Source: Cytobacillus firmus
GTDB lineage: Bacteria > Bacillota > Bacilli > Bacillales > Cytobacillaceae
Reading direction: 5' to 3'
Assembly (NCBI RefSeq): GCF_023657595.1
Contig: NZ_CP098323.1
Location: forward strand, 1,822,001 to 1,886,000
DNA length: 64,000 nucleotides
A program made the position numbers and the translations under genes. Position 1 is the stretch's first letter, and each line of letters opens with the position of its first letter. Under the pieces are notes generated by a model. The model worked only from the letters and a program-made list of their open reading frames with translations, did no database searches and had not been told where the DNA came from. Below, piece after piece: positions 9,268 to 19,020 of the stretch.

Positions 9268-9863
9268 GTTTGAAAGGGAAAAGAATCGGTTTCGGATTAA
9301 CAGGATCGCATTGCACATATGATGCAGTGTTCCCTGAAATAGAAAGACTTGTTCTCGCAGGGGCTGAAGTGCTTCCGGTCGTCACCTTTACGGTAAAGAG
9401 CACTGAGACCAGATTTGGAAAAGGAGAAGACTGGGTTCAAAGAATTGAAGATCTGACTGGACATAAAGTGATTGATTCAATTGTGAAAGCGGAACCGCTG
9501 GGACCTAAAATCCCCCTTGATTGCATGGTGATTGCGCCGCTTACCGGAAATACGATGAGCAAATTCGCCAATGCGATGACCGACTCGCCTGTCCTGATGG
9601 CAGCAAAGGCAACTTTAAGAAACGGTAAACCAGTCGTGCTGGGAATATCTACAAATGATGCATTGGGTTTAAATGGAGTAAACTTAATGAGACTAATGGC
9701 AACGAAGAATATTTATTTTATTCCATATGGCCAGGATGATCCTGTGAAGAAACCGAACTCAATGGTGGCAAGAATGACAGCATTATCTGATACAGTGCTT
9801 CATGCCATGGAAGGTAAACAGCTTCAGCCGGTTTTAGTGGAAAGATACAAAGACGACAATTAG
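9264..9863 (+). CDS. dpaB: Dipicolinate synthase subunit B
   Basis: DpaB (SpoVFB) is the flavoprotein-like partner of DpaA. The 199-aa protein shows the flavoprotein/HFCD-type core: GFGLTGSHCTYD at the N-terminus and the CMVIAPLTGNTMSKFANAMTDSPVLMAAKATLRN segment, which is the family signature. It overlaps dpaA by 4 nt, so the two subunits are translationally coupled. AAAGGGG lies upstream of the ATG. Confidence 0.96.
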   Translation: MSLKGKRIGFGLTGSHCTYDAVFPEIERLVLAGAEVLPVVTFTVKSTETRFGKGEDWVQRIEDLTGHKVIDSIVKAEPLGPKIPLDCMVIAPLTGNTMSKFANAMTDSPVLMAAKATLRNGKPVVLGISTNDALGLNGVNLMRLMATKNIYFIPYGQDDPVKKPNSMVARMTALSDTVLHAMEGKQLQPVLVERYKDDN

Positions 9864-10150
9864 CCCCCTATTTTTTCTAGCAAAAATTTTAGTCCTTTAG
9901 TGAACGAATATGTTAGAATAAAGATTATTAAGATAACCAACCTCCAAGGTCTGTTTAAAATAATATTAACCTCTTGGAGTATAGACAATATGCTGATAAT
10001 ATAAATGGAAGCCTGCCATCTTTATAATCAGGCAGGAAAACGGCTGCCAATTGACTTTGGCTGCCGTTCTATTGAATTTTGGGCTATTGTTTTTCACTAA
10101 AAACTAACTTTGCTAGAAAAATATAATGGTATTGGAAGGGGAAAAGAAAT
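9864..10150 (+). promoter_or_regulatory. Structured dpaB-asd intergenic region with an extended -10 promoter candidate
   Basis: An extended -10, TGTTAGAAT (9911-9919), has a poor -35. Downstream are a CCTGCC/GGCAGG hairpin and an ACGGC-T-GCCAA / TTGGC-T-GCCGT hairpin with one T-T mismatch. None has a T run. B. subtilis transcribes asd-dapGA vegetatively as well as from the sporulation promoter, so a housekeeping promoter here is expected. Confidence 0.45.
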
Positions 10151-11200
10151 TTGGAACAGAAAAAAGGATTTCATGTCGCGGTAGTTGGAGCAACTGGTGC
10201 AGTTGGCCAGCAAATGATTCAAACACTTGAAAATAGAGATTTTCCGATCTCTCAATTAACCCTCTTATCATCTGCCCGTTCTGCCGGATCAAAGGTAGCA
10301 TTCAAGGGCCAGGAGTATACAGTTCAGGAAGCGAAGCCAGAGAGCTTTAAAGGCGTGGACATCGCACTATTCAGCGCGGGAGGAAGCGTTTCACAGGAAC
10401 TGGCTCCGCATGCTGTCGAACATGGTGCCATTGTGGTAGACAACACAAGTGCTTTCCGTATGGATCCAAATGTGCCTCTTGTCGTACCTGAAGTAAATGA
10501 AGATGACCTTCATAAGCATAATGGCATTATCGCCAATCCAAACTGTTCAACAATCCAAATGGTTGTTGCACTAAAGCCGGTAAAAGAGAAATTCGGCTTG
10601 AAAAAAGTAATTGTTTCTACTTACCAGGCTGTTTCAGGTTCTGGAGCAGCTGCAGTTCAAGAGCTTAATGAGCAGACAAAAGCCATTTTAAATAATGAAG
10701 AGTATGAGCCGTCAATTCTTCCTGTAAAGAGCGATAAAAAACATTATCAAATTGCATTCAATGCGATCCCGCAAATTGATAAATTTCAGGATAATGGCTA
10801 CACGTTTGAAGAAATGAAAATGATCAATGAAACAAAGAAAATCATGCATATGCCAGAGCTGCAAGTGGCTGCTACATGCGTGCGTCTCCCAGTGGCAACC
10901 GGACACTCAGAGTCCCTTTATTTCGAAGTGGAATCAGACAGCGTTACGGCAAATGAAGTAAAGAGCCTTCTGGAAAATGCACCTGGAGTTGTTCTGCAGG
11001 ATGATCCGGAAAATCAAATTTACCCTATGCCTGCTGATTGTGTCGGTAAAAATGATGTGTTCGTCGGCCGTATCCGTAAAGATCTGGATGAAGATAAAGG
11101 CTTTCATATGTGGGTAGTTTCTGATAATCTTCTTAAAGGGGCGGCATGGAATTCCGTGCAGATCGCCGAAAGTTTAATTAATCTGGGAATAGTGAAATAG
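10151..11200 (+). CDS. asd: Aspartate-semialdehyde dehydrogenase
   Basis: Asd reduces aspartyl phosphate to aspartate semialdehyde, the branch point to DAP/lysine, dipicolinate, methionine and threonine. The 349-aa protein has the NADP-binding [14 protein letters not shown] motif, the catalytic cysteine in [10 protein letters not shown] (residue ~133) and the conserved [10 protein letters not shown] region. The TTG start at 10151 follows GGAAGGGG by a suitable distance; no ATG gives the expected N-terminus. It is the first of three consecutive lysine-pathway genes. Confidence 0.96.
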   Translation: MEQKKGFHVAVVGATGAVGQQMIQTLENRDFPISQLTLLSSARSAGSKVAFKGQEYTVQEAKPESFKGVDIALFSAGGSVSQELAPHAVEHGAIVVDNTSAFRMDPNVPLVVPEVNEDDLHKHNGIIANPNCSTIQMVVALKPVKEKFGLKKVIVSTYQAVSGSGAAAVQELNEQTKAILNNEEYEPSILPVKSDKKHYQIAFNAIPQIDKFQDNGYTFEEMKMINETKKIMHMPELQVAATCVRLPVATGHSESLYFEVESDSVTANEVKSLLENAPGVVLQDDPENQIYPMPADCVGKNDVFVGRIRKDLDEDKGFHMWVVSDNLLKGAAWNSVQIAESLINLGIVK

Positions 11201-11241
11201 TTATCGTATTCTCTTCATGTTGAGAGGTTAGAGGTGTTTTA

Positions 11242-12486
11242 ATGAATATCATCGTTCAAAAATATGGAGGCACATCAGTCCGCGACGAGAGTAGCCGCGA
11301 GCATGCAGCTAAGCATATCAAAAAAGCGCTGGCAGATGGATACAAGGTTGTTGTCGTTGTTTCGGCAATGGGCCGAAAAGGAGATCCATATGCAACCGAC
11401 ACACTGCTTTCGCTGGTAGAAGGCAATAATACCAAAATCAGCAAACGTGAAACGGATCTGCTCTTATCCTGCGGTGAAGTCATCTCAAGTGTTGTATTTT
11501 CAAACATGCTAAAAGAACATGGAATAACAGCAGCAGCTCTGACTGGGGCACAGGCAGGATTTAGAACGAATAATGATCATACTAACGCAAAAATTATCGA
11601 TATGAAATGCGAAAGGCTTTTGAAAGAACTTGAAAATCATGATGTTATCGTGGTTGCAGGATTTCAGGGATCATCAAAAACCGGTGATGTCACAACGATC
11701 GGCAGGGGCGGCAGTGATACCTCTGCAGCGGCTCTTGGAGCAGCCCTTAATGCGGAGTGGATAGATATCTTTACTGATGTGGAAGGCATTATGACCGCTG
11801 ATCCGCGCATTGCTGAAAATGCGCGCCCGTTATCAGTGGTCACTTACACAGAGGTCTGCAATATGGCGTATCAGGGTGCTAAGGTCATTCACCCCCGGGC
11901 AGTCGAAATTGCCATGCAGGCAAAAATTCCGATTAGAATCCGTTCAACATACTCCGACAGTCTCGGAACACTTGTCACAACCTTGAATAAGAACAGACGC
12001 GGAACGGATATTAAAGAGCGTTCGGTAACTGGAATAGCCCATGTTTCCAATGTGACACAAATAAAGGTCCTTGCGAAGAAAGACCAATACGATCTACAGT
12101 CTGAGGTCTTTAAAGCCATGGCTAACCAGGCAATCAGTGTTGACTTTATCAATATATATCCTAATGGCGTCAACTACACCGTAACGGAGGAAATGACTGA
12201 TAAAGCGATTAGTATTTTAAAGGGCCTTGGTCATGATCCGCTGGTTGAAAGAGAGTGTGCAAAGGTTTCGGTTGTCGGAGCTGGAATGCAGGGTGTACCC
12301 GGAGTAGCCTCGCGGATCGTTACGGCATTGTCCGAGCAGGGAATCCGTATTCTGCAGTCAGCAGACAGCCATACAACAATCTGGGTCCTGGTAAAGCAGG
12401 CAGATTTGATAAAGTCTGTTAATGCATTGCACGATGCTTTCCGCCTGGAAGAAGATTTAGCGGAATATGAGAGAACAGACATTTAA
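11242..12486 (+). CDS. dapG: Aspartokinase I (DapG)
   Basis: DapG phosphorylates aspartate and is the diaminopimelate-sensitive isozyme in Bacillus, matching its linkage to DPA and cell-wall synthesis. The 414-aa monofunctional kinase has the N-terminal KYGGTSV motif, the GRGGSDTSAAALGAAL segment and FTDVEGIMTADPR, then two C-terminal ACT domains (~265-405), the second carrying VVGAGMQGVPGVASRI and LQSADSHTTIWVLV. RBS GAGGTG lies before the ATG. Unlike lysC-type genes, no lysine riboswitch precedes it. Confidence 0.95.
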   Translation: MNIIVQKYGGTSVRDESSREHAAKHIKKALADGYKVVVVVSAMGRKGDPYATDTLLSLVEGNNTKISKRETDLLLSCGEVISSVVFSNMLKEHGITAAALTGAQAGFRTNNDHTNAKIIDMKCERLLKELENHDVIVVAGFQGSSKTGDVTTIGRGGSDTSAAALGAALNAEWIDIFTDVEGIMTADPRIAENARPLSVVTYTEVCNMAYQGAKVIHPRAVEIAMQAKIPIRIRSTYSDSLGTLVTTLNKNRRGTDIKERSVTGIAHVSNVTQIKVLAKKDQYDLQSEVFKAMANQAISVDFINIYPNGVNYTVTEEMTDKAISILKGLGHDPLVERECAKVSVVGAGMQGVPGVASRIVTALSEQGIRILQSADSHTTIWVLVKQADLIKSVNALHDAFRLEEDLAEYERTDI

Positions 12487-12502
12487 AAATTTTGAAAATA
12501 AC

Positions 12503-12596
12503 ATGTTTAAAAAGGGGAAGAAAGCCATTCAGCGGTTAACGACGGATTTGTATCCTATGCGGCAGATCCGCCCGTTTCTTCCTGATCTTTAAACAT
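12503..12596 (+). other. Long multi-segment stem-loop between dapG and dapA
   Basis: Four colinear complementary segments nest together: ATGTTTAAA (12503-12511) with TTTAAACAT (12588-12596); GGAAGA (12516-12521) with TCTTCC (12577-12582); AACG (12538-12541) with CGTT (12573-12576); CGGATTTG (12543-12550) with CAGATCCG (12563-12570, one G-T pair). No T run follows and the dapA ribosome binding site is just outside, so it is an RNA structure of unknown role rather than a simple terminator. Confidence 0.55.
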
Positions 12597-12613
12597 CTGC
12601 AAGGAGTGTAAAC

Positions 12614-13480
12614 ATGGTTCTATTTGGCCGAGTATCAACAGCTATGGTAACACCATTCGATAATAAGGGACATATTGATTTCTCTAAGACGACACAGCTA
12701 ATCAATCATCTTATTGAAAACGGTACAGATTCTTTAGTCGTTGCCGGGACAACAGGGGAGTCGCCAACACTAACTAAAGAGGAAAAGCTGGCATTATTCA
12801 AACATGCAGTGAAAGCAGCTGACAAACGGGTGCCTGTCATTGCCGGCACCGGAAGCAATAATACGTATGAATCCATTGAATTAACGAAAAAAGCAGAGCA
12901 AATTGGTGTTGATGCTATCATGATCGTAGCACCATATTACAATAAGCCAAATCAGGAAGGGCTTTACCGTCATTTCAAGGCTATTGCGGAAAGCACGAGC
13001 CTCCCGGTAATGGTTTATAATATTCCGGGACGCTCTTCCGTGAATATTCTGCCTGAAACGATTATCCGACTTTCGGAAATCTCTAACATCGCGGCAGTGA
13101 AAGAAGCAAGCGGAGATTTGAATGCAATGGCCAAAATTATTGCTAATACGGATGATGACTTCATGCTATACAGCGGTGATGACGGACTTACTCTTCCATG
13201 TATGGCAATAGGCGGGACTGGAATTGTTTCTGTTGCTTCGCATGTAATAGGGAATGAAATGCAGGAAATGATCACAGCTTACCTTAATGGTGAAAATGAA
13301 AAAGCTGCAAAAATCCATCAAAAAATTCTTCCGATCATGGAAGGGCTTTTTGCTGCCCCAAGCCCAGTGCCTGTAAAAACAGCGCTGCAGCTTAAAGGGC
13401 TGGATGTCGGATCCGTCCGTCTTCCAATGGTCCCATTAACAGAACAGGAACGCAGTGCAGTTGCTGCCCTATTTAAATAA
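12614..13480 (+). CDS. dapA: 4-hydroxy-tetrahydrodipicolinate synthase
   Basis: DapA condenses pyruvate with aspartate semialdehyde, the first committed step to DAP, lysine and dipicolinate. The 288-aa TIM barrel shows the AGTTGESPTLT motif, the catalytic tyrosine in VMVYNIPGRSS and the Schiff-base lysine in AAVKEASGD, with AIGGTGIVSVASH later. RBS AAGGAG lies before the ATG. Its product is the direct precursor for DpaAB in the same cluster. A terminator closes the operon. Confidence 0.97.
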   Translation: MVLFGRVSTAMVTPFDNKGHIDFSKTTQLINHLIENGTDSLVVAGTTGESPTLTKEEKLALFKHAVKAADKRVPVIAGTGSNNTYESIELTKKAEQIGVDAIMIVAPYYNKPNQEGLYRHFKAIAESTSLPVMVYNIPGRSSVNILPETIIRLSEISNIAAVKEASGDLNAMAKIIANTDDDFMLYSGDDGLTLPCMAIGGTGIVSVASHVIGNEMQEMITAYLNGENEKAAKIHQKILPIMEGLFAAPSPVPVKTALQLKGLDVGSVRLPMVPLTEQERSAVAALFK

Positions 13481-13491
13481 TTCTTTGCTTG

Positions 13492-13525
13492 CCAACCAGT
13501 GCTTTGCTGGTTGGTTTTATTTTAT
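13492..13525 (+). terminator. Intrinsic terminator after dapA
   Basis: Perfect 8-bp stem CCAACCAG/CTGGTTGG (13492-13499, 13507-13514), then TTTTATTTTATT. Confidence 0.85.
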
Positions 13526-13614
13526 TATATGACGGACTTATAACGCCCAAAACATAGAGACTATTATTATAATAAGCCTCAGGAACTCTCAAATAAGCCC
13601 ATGTATAAATTTGG

Positions 13615-13644
13615 TTGTCATGGTTTTATGACTTCAAGTATAAT
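13615..13644 (+). promoter_or_regulatory. Sigma-A promoter of rnjB
   Basis: TTGTCA (13615-13620), 18 nt, TATAAT (13639-13644): a 5/6 -35 and a perfect -10, about 45 nt before the rnjB start. Confidence 0.65.
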
Positions 13645-13692
13645 ATGGATAACTGATCTTGATCGGCTGAACATGCATGGGAGGATAATACA

Positions 13693-15360
13693 TTGAAAAA
13701 GAGACAGAATGAAAGCATCAAGCTGGCAGCACTCGGAGGAGTCGGAGAACTTGGGAAAAATATGTATTTGGCAGAGGTGGACGAGGATATATATGTCATC
13801 GATGCCGGATTAATGTTCCCTGAAAATGAAATGCTCGGAATTGATATCGTGATACCGGATGTTACATATCTAGTTCAAAACAAGGAAAGAGTAAAAGGAA
13901 TTTTTCTGACACATGGACACGAGGATCATATTGGAGGCCTGTCTTATGTGCTTGCAAAGGTTAATGTACCTGTTTATGGAACAAAGCTGACTCTGGCGCT
14001 GGCTAAAGCCAAAATGAAGGAACAGGAATACAAAGGCAAAGCACAGTTTATTGAAATCAATTCAGATACCAGGGTTGAATTTGATTCGGCAAATGTAACT
14101 TTTTTTAGAACGAGCCATAGCATACCGGATAGTGTCGGAGTTGCCATACATACATCAGAGGGTGCAATTGTGTATACCGGCGACTTTAAATTCGATCAGG
14201 CAGCGACTGACTTATACAAACCTGAAATCGGCAAAATGGCGCGCTTAGGGGAAGAAGGAGTTCTTTGCCTTCTATCTGACAGTACCGAAGCAGAAAAGCC
14301 AGGCTACACAAGCTCAGAATCGAAAGTGGCCAGAGAGATGACAGCTGCATTCATCGCTGCTAAGGGGAGAGTCATTGCGGCTTCCTTTGCATCTGACTTA
14401 ATTCGAATACAGCATATTTTTGATGCAGCGAACGAAACGGGCAGGAAAGTGGCAGTGGTCGGCAAAAGTCTGCAGAGAATCTATGACATTGCTCTGCAGC
14501 TCGGATATTTGCAAGTAGGAGAAGATGTAATTATTCCTGTTGCTGAGATCGGCAAATACAGTGATGACCAAATCGTGGTTCTTACCACGGGTACACAGGG
14601 AGAGCCGATCGAAGCCCTCCAAAAAATGGCGAAGCAGTCCCACAGACAGGTCAATATAAAACACGGAGATACCGTTTTACTTGCTGCATCACCCCTAAGA
14701 GGCACTGAGGTATTTATCTTCAAAACGATTGATATGCTGTTTAGGGCTGGTGCTGAGGTTATCCCAGGAAAGGGAACCTTTAATACCTCGAGCCATGGCA
14801 GCCAGGAAGAACTTAAATTTATGATTAATCTGATGAGTCCCAAATTCTTCATCCCGGTTCATGGGGAGTACCGAATGCTGAAAGCCCATGCAAAAGTTGC
14901 TTTGGAGTGCGGATTATCAAGCGGTCAAATTTTTATCCCGGATAAAGGCGATGTAGCAGAAATCAAAGATGGCGCAATCGTTCCCGGAGGAAAAATCCCA
15001 TCTGGTAATGTGCTGATTGACGGAATTGGTGTCGGCGATGTCGGGAATATTGTCTTAAGAGACCGGAAGCTGCTTTCTCAGGATGGTGTTTTACTGGTAG
15101 TAGTTACTCTTAATAAAAAAGAAAAGAAAATCTCAGCTGGCCCTGAAATCATTACAAGAGGATTTGTGTATGTCAGGGAATCAGAAAAGCTTCTTGAGGA
15201 AGCTGTAAAAATAGTAAGAGAAACGGTAGAACAGAACCTTGCCAGAGAAGCATTTGACTGGTCAGGAATTAAGCAGGATATGCGTGACAGCCTGAATCAG
15301 TATCTTTATGAAAAAACAAAACGCAGACCAATGATCCTTCCGATTCTTATGGAGGGATAA
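13693..15360 (+). CDS. rnjB: Ribonuclease J2
   Basis: RNase J proteins are metallo-beta-lactamase/beta-CASP nucleases with endonuclease and 5'-3' exonuclease activity; J2 pairs with J1 in Bacillus. The 555-aa protein starts at TTG 13693 behind GGGAGG. It has the metal motif HGHEDH intact at residues 74-79, the GDFKFD and SDST motifs, the beta-CASP region with TTGTQGEP, the HGSQEE and HGEYRM histidines, and the C-terminal J domain ending TKRRPMILPILMEG. The J2 rather than J1 assignment rests on position between dapA and tepA and similarity to YmfA. Confidence 0.93.
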   Translation: MKKRQNESIKLAALGGVGELGKNMYLAEVDEDIYVIDAGLMFPENEMLGIDIVIPDVTYLVQNKERVKGIFLTHGHEDHIGGLSYVLAKVNVPVYGTKLTLALAKAKMKEQEYKGKAQFIEINSDTRVEFDSANVTFFRTSHSIPDSVGVAIHTSEGAIVYTGDFKFDQAATDLYKPEIGKMARLGEEGVLCLLSDSTEAEKPGYTSSESKVAREMTAAFIAAKGRVIAASFASDLIRIQHIFDAANETGRKVAVVGKSLQRIYDIALQLGYLQVGEDVIIPVAEIGKYSDDQIVVLTTGTQGEPIEALQKMAKQSHRQVNIKHGDTVLLAASPLRGTEVFIFKTIDMLFRAGAEVIPGKGTFNTSSHGSQEELKFMINLMSPKFFIPVHGEYRMLKAHAKVALECGLSSGQIFIPDKGDVAEIKDGAIVPGGKIPSGNVLIDGIGVGDVGNIVLRDRKLLSQDGVLLVVVTLNKKEKKISAGPEIITRGFVYVRESEKLLEEAVKIVRETVEQNLAREAFDWSGIKQDMRDSLNQYLYEKTKRRPMILPILMEG

Positions 15361-15370
15361 CAGTCAGAAC

Positions 15371-15402
15371 ACAGCCCGCATCGATTGCCGGGCTGTTTTT
15401 TT
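15371..15402 (+). terminator. Intrinsic terminator after rnjB
   Basis: Perfect 8-bp stem ACAGCCCG/CGGGCTGT (15371-15378, 15389-15396), then T7. Confidence 0.88.
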
Positions 15403-15486
15403 GCTCTTGCCCCTCAGGCAATAATGCGCATGAAAAATGATCACGCGTTCATACTAACAATATATTGCTTGAAGGGAGAAATAAGG

Positions 15487-16239
15487 ATGGAAAACGATTT
15501 GAAAAATACCCGCAATGATGGCGGAGAAGGGCAAGAACAGCCGAAAGAGGATAAACCTTCTGCCCTTATGGAAAAAATTCAGCAGCTTGGACAAACAAAT
15601 GTGCCGCAGCTGTCTCAGGATTCCAAAATTCACTGCTTGACCATTGTCGGACAGGTGGAAGGGCATCTTCAGCTTCCGCCGCAAAATAAGACAACAAAAT
15701 ATGAGCATTTAATCCCTCAGATTGTTGCGATTGAGCAAAACCCAAAAATAGAAGGTCTTCTGGTTATCTTGAATACTGTTGGCGGCGATGTGGAGGCCGG
15801 GCTGGCAATATCAGAAATGCTTGCCTCATTGTCTAAGCCAACAGTCTCCATTGTCCTTGGAGGCGGCCATTCCATTGGTGTTCCTATTGCGGTATCATGC
15901 GATTATTCCTTTATTGCAGAAACAGCTACGATGACCATCCACCCTATCAGACTGACCGGCCTGGTAATCGGTGTGCCGCAAACGTTTGAGTATATGGATA
16001 AAATGCAGGATCGGGTAATTAATTTTGTAACAAAGCATTCCAATATATCCGAACAGAAATTTAAAGACCTGATGTTTGATAAAGGCAACCTGACCAGGGA
16101 TATAGGGACGAATGTGGTCGGCAGGGATGCTGTTGAATATGGACTGATTGATGAAGTAGGCGGGGTCGGGCCTGCGCTTGCAAAGCTGAATGAGCTGATT
16201 GATATGAATAAACCAAAAGAAGAAGTGATGGTTCAATGA
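15487..16239 (+). CDS. tepA: ClpP-like protease TepA
   Basis: TepA is a cytosolic ClpP-like serine protease, reported in Bacillus as translocation-enhancing and linked to degradation of spore or signal-peptide substrates. The 250-aa protein has a hydrophilic N-terminus (~50 residues), then the ClpP fold: [22 protein letters not shown], the nucleophile Ser in [11 protein letters not shown] and the catalytic His in [13 protein letters not shown] 15487 is chosen from the GGGAG site upstream and the family start; the open frame extends further upstream without similarity. Its stop overlaps the ylzJ start. Confidence 0.92.
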   Translation: MENDLKNTRNDGGEGQEQPKEDKPSALMEKIQQLGQTNVPQLSQDSKIHCLTIVGQVEGHLQLPPQNKTTKYEHLIPQIVAIEQNPKIEGLLVILNTVGGDVEAGLAISEMLASLSKPTVSIVLGGGHSIGVPIAVSCDYSFIAETATMTIHPIRLTGLVIGVPQTFEYMDKMQDRVINFVTKHSNISEQKFKDLMFDKGNLTRDIGTNVVGRDAVEYGLIDEVGGVGPALAKLNELIDMNKPKEEVMVQ

Positions 16240-16457
16240 TCCTCTATACTATGATGCCGCAAGAACTCATTTACCAAAATGAACAGGACGATTTCGGCAA
16301 GCAGAAAATTGTCTCATATGAAGGAATCCCTCTCCTTGTTGAAATGAATGCAGGACAGGAATGCCGCATTTTAAGAATTATGAGCAGTGATCCTACCCAT
16401 TATATGGATGAAAGGTACACTCCCGGATCCATGATCACTTTAACGCAGTTAAGCTGA
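16236..16457 (+). CDS. ylzJ: YlzJ-like small protein
   Basis: A 73-aa protein of the YlzJ family, found next to tepA in Bacillaceae; function unknown. It starts [14 protein letters not shown] and has no membrane segment or known catalytic motif. The ATG overlaps the tepA stop by 4 nt, so the two genes are translationally coupled. A terminator follows 60 nt later. Confidence 0.85.
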   Translation: MILYTMMPQELIYQNEQDDFGKQKIVSYEGIPLLVEMNAGQECRILRIMSSDPTHYMDERYTPGSMITLTQLS

Positions 16458-16518
16458 TAAAACCTTTCAAAAAACAACTTAATTTAGAATCGTTATGATA
16501 TAATAAAAGTAACTTTAG

Positions 16519-16548
16519 AAGCAGCCAAAAAATGGCTGCTTCTTCTTT
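16519..16548 (+). terminator. Intrinsic terminator after ylzJ
   Basis: Perfect 9-bp stem AAGCAGCCA/TGGCTGCTT (16519-16527, 16533-16541), then a CTTCTTTC tract. An extended -10 (TGATATAAT, 16496-16504) lies just before it. Confidence 0.75.
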
Positions 16549-16621
16549 CATAACAGACATGATGTATTACATAATGGAATTTTGATGATGCTTTTAATAA
16601 GAACAATGATAAGGTGATAAT

Positions 16622-18961
16622 ATGGCCAAAAGAAAGAAAAGAAAGTCTAAAAAGAACGAAACATTGAAACGGACGATGAAATTTGAACTAATTGCCCTGA
16701 TTCTGCTGGCACTTGCGGTAATATCAATTGCCAGGCTCGGAGCGGTCGGGAATGCAACGGTGCTTTTTTTCCGTTTCTTTATGGGAGAATGGTACATGCT
16801 CAGCCTGATTGGACTCGTAATCTTTTCAGGTTATCTGATGTGGAAGAGGGCACTCCCTTACCTGTTCCATACTAAATTAATCGGTATTTATCTTATCATC
16901 AGCTCCCTTCTGCTGTTGAGTCATGTAACTTTATTTCAGCTTCTCTCAAATGGAGGGAAGTTTGATGATCCGAGTGTAATAGCCAATACGTGGGAACTAT
17001 TCCGGATGGAAGTCCGTGGAGAAACAAGCACAACCGATTTAGGCGGCGGAATGCTTGGGGCTATTTTTTTCGCCCTCTTTTATTATCTTTTTGATGAAGC
17101 AGGTTCAAAAATTGTAGCCTTTTTATTAATTATTATCGGTTTTGTTCTTATGACAGGAAAAACCTTCGGAGAGGCTGCAGGGAAAATGATGGCCGCAATT
17201 CTTAATTTCTTCAAGAAACAATGGGCTGCTTTTATAGATGATATGAAAGAATGGAAACAAAAAGGCAGAGAAAGACGAGAAGAAAGGCAGTCAAGAAGAG
17301 AAGAAGAACAGCGCGCTCTTCAGCATGAAGAAGAACCTGAGACAGTGATAACGATCAATAATTCTTCTGAACCGGTATCTGAACCAACCCCCGAACCCAT
17401 TATATCAAGCTTTGCCGAAAGAGCTTATCAGGAGGATCCCCGGGAAGCGGCTTCTGATCAGCCTCAGGAAACGGGAGTCACAGAGCCGGAGGATGAAAAT
17501 GCGCCGCCTATCACGTTTACAGAAGTGGAAAACAAAGACTACGAGCTGCCTCCTATCAGGCTTTTAAAACTGCCCAGGCAAACTGATCAAAGCGGTGAGT
17601 ATGAGCTAATCCACGCGAATGCTGCTAAGCTCGAAAGAACATTTCAGAGTTTTGGGGTAAAAGCAAGGGTGACACAGGTTCATTTAGGCCCGGCTGTTAC
17701 CAAGTATGAGGTGCATCCTGATGTTGGGGTAAAGGTAAGCAAAATCGTTAGTCTGAATGATGATTTGGCACTGGCACTGGCAGCAAAGGATATCCGAATC
17801 GAAGCACCTATCCCGGGTAAATCGGCTATTGGAATAGAAGTCCCTAACTCTGAAGTGGCGATGGTTTCTCTAAGGGAAGTAATTGAATCCAAACAAAATG
17901 ACAAGCCGGACTCCAAGCTTATGATCGGGCTTGGCCGTGATATAACCGGAGAAGCTGTCCTCGCAGAACTTAACAAAATGCCACATCTTCTTGTTGCAGG
18001 AGCGACAGGAAGCGGTAAGAGTGTTTGTATTAACGGAATCATTACCAGCATTTTGATGAGGGCAAAACCACATGAAGTAAAATTAATGATGATTGACCCT
18101 AAAATGGTGGAATTGAATGTTTACAATGGGGTGCCTCATTTACTGGCGCCGGTTGTGACAAATCCGAAGAAAGCTGCTCAGGCGCTGCAGAAAGTTGTAA
18201 GTGAGATGGAAAGGCGTTATGAGCTGTTCTCACATACTGGCACAAGGAATATCGAAGGCTACAATGAGTATGTAAAAAGGCATAATGCCGAAGAGGAAGC
18301 ACAGCAGCCCCTCCTGCCGTATATTGTTGTTATAGTGGACGAGCTTGCAGACTTAATGATGGTGGCATCCTCCGATGTCGAAGACGCAATCACTCGCCTT
18401 GCTCAAATGGCACGGGCAGCAGGCATTCATTTAATCATCGCAACTCAGCGTCCGTCAGTGGATGTTATCACAGGTGTAATTAAAGCAAATATACCTTCAA
18501 GAATTGCGTTTGCTGTTTCATCAATGACAGATTCAAGGACCATCCTGGATATGGGCGGAGCGGAAAAACTTCTGGGAAGAGGAGATATGCTTTTCCTTCC
18601 TGTTGGTGCTTCAAAACCAGTCCGTGTACAGGGTGCCTTTCTGTCAGATGAAGAAGTTGAAGAAATAGTGGACTTCGTCATCGGCCAGCAGAAGGCACAA
18701 TATCAGGAAGAAATGATTCCAGAGGATATCCCGGAAGCTGCAGGAGAAGTGGATGATGATCTTTATGAAGAAGCTGTTGAATTGATATTGGAAATGCAGA
18801 CTGCTTCTGTATCCATGCTTCAGAGGAGATTCAGGATTGGCTATACCAGAGCGGCAAGGCTGATTGATGAAATGGAAGCAAGGGGGATTGTCGGACCATA
18901 TGAAGGCAGCAAGCCAAGATCTGTGCTCCAGGGCAAGCCTTCGGAAGAAGCAAGTTCTTAA
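16622..18961 (+). CDS. spoIIIE: DNA translocase SpoIIIE (FtsK family)
   Basis: SpoIIIE pumps the chromosome into the forespore through the septum. The 779-aa protein has a basic N-terminus, about four membrane segments within residues 20-170, a charged Glu/Arg-rich linker (~200-330), and a FtsK motor. Walker A is [10 protein letters not shown] (about residue 459), Walker B is in [13 protein letters not shown], and the C-terminal gamma DNA-reading winged helix is [38 protein letters not shown]. The position after tepA/ylzJ matches B. subtilis and, with the membrane topology, supports SpoIIIE rather than SftA. Confidence 0.96.
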   Translation: MAKRKKRKSKKNETLKRTMKFELIALILLALAVISIARLGAVGNATVLFFRFFMGEWYMLSLIGLVIFSGYLMWKRALPYLFHTKLIGIYLIISSLLLLSHVTLFQLLSNGGKFDDPSVIANTWELFRMEVRGETSTTDLGGGMLGAIFFALFYYLFDEAGSKIVAFLLIIIGFVLMTGKTFGEAAGKMMAAILNFFKKQWAAFIDDMKEWKQKGRERREERQSRREEEQRALQHEEEPETVITINNSSEPVSEPTPEPIISSFAERAYQEDPREAASDQPQETGVTEPEDENAPPITFTEVENKDYELPPIRLLKLPRQTDQSGEYELIHANAAKLERTFQSFGVKARVTQVHLGPAVTKYEVHPDVGVKVSKIVSLNDDLALALAAKDIRIEAPIPGKSAIGIEVPNSEVAMVSLREVIESKQNDKPDSKLMIGLGRDITGEAVLAELNKMPHLLVAGATGSGKSVCINGIITSILMRAKPHEVKLMMIDPKMVELNVYNGVPHLLAPVVTNPKKAAQALQKVVSEMERRYELFSHTGTRNIEGYNEYVKRHNAEEEAQQPLLPYIVVIVDELADLMMVASSDVEDAITRLAQMARAAGIHLIIATQRPSVDVITGVIKANIPSRIAFAVSSMTDSRTILDMGGAEKLLGRGDMLFLPVGASKPVRVQGAFLSDEEVEEIVDFVIGQQKAQYQEEMIPEDIPEAAGEVDDDLYEEAVELILEMQTASVSMLQRRFRIGYTRAARLIDEMEARGIVGPYEGSKPRSVLQGKPSEEASS

Positions 18962-18977
18962 AATTAATAAGCATGAC

Positions 18978-19020
18978 ACATTAAAAAATGGCCTGTCTTC
19001 GGACGGCCATTTTTTAATGT
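18978..19020. terminator. Bidirectional-type terminator after spoIIIE
   Basis: Perfect 16-bp outer stem (18978-18993 with 19005-19020), an inner GTC/GAC stem and a TTCG tetraloop. A6 and T6 tracts flank it on both strands. Confidence 0.9.

Noticed and set aside
10122..10127. Perfect TATAAT before asd
   Set aside because: No usable -35 at 16-18 nt, and a start here would leave almost no leader before the ribosome binding site.
15385..15486. Longer TepA N-terminus
   Set aside because: The extension crosses the rnjB terminator region and has no family similarity; ATG 15487 has the better ribosome binding site.
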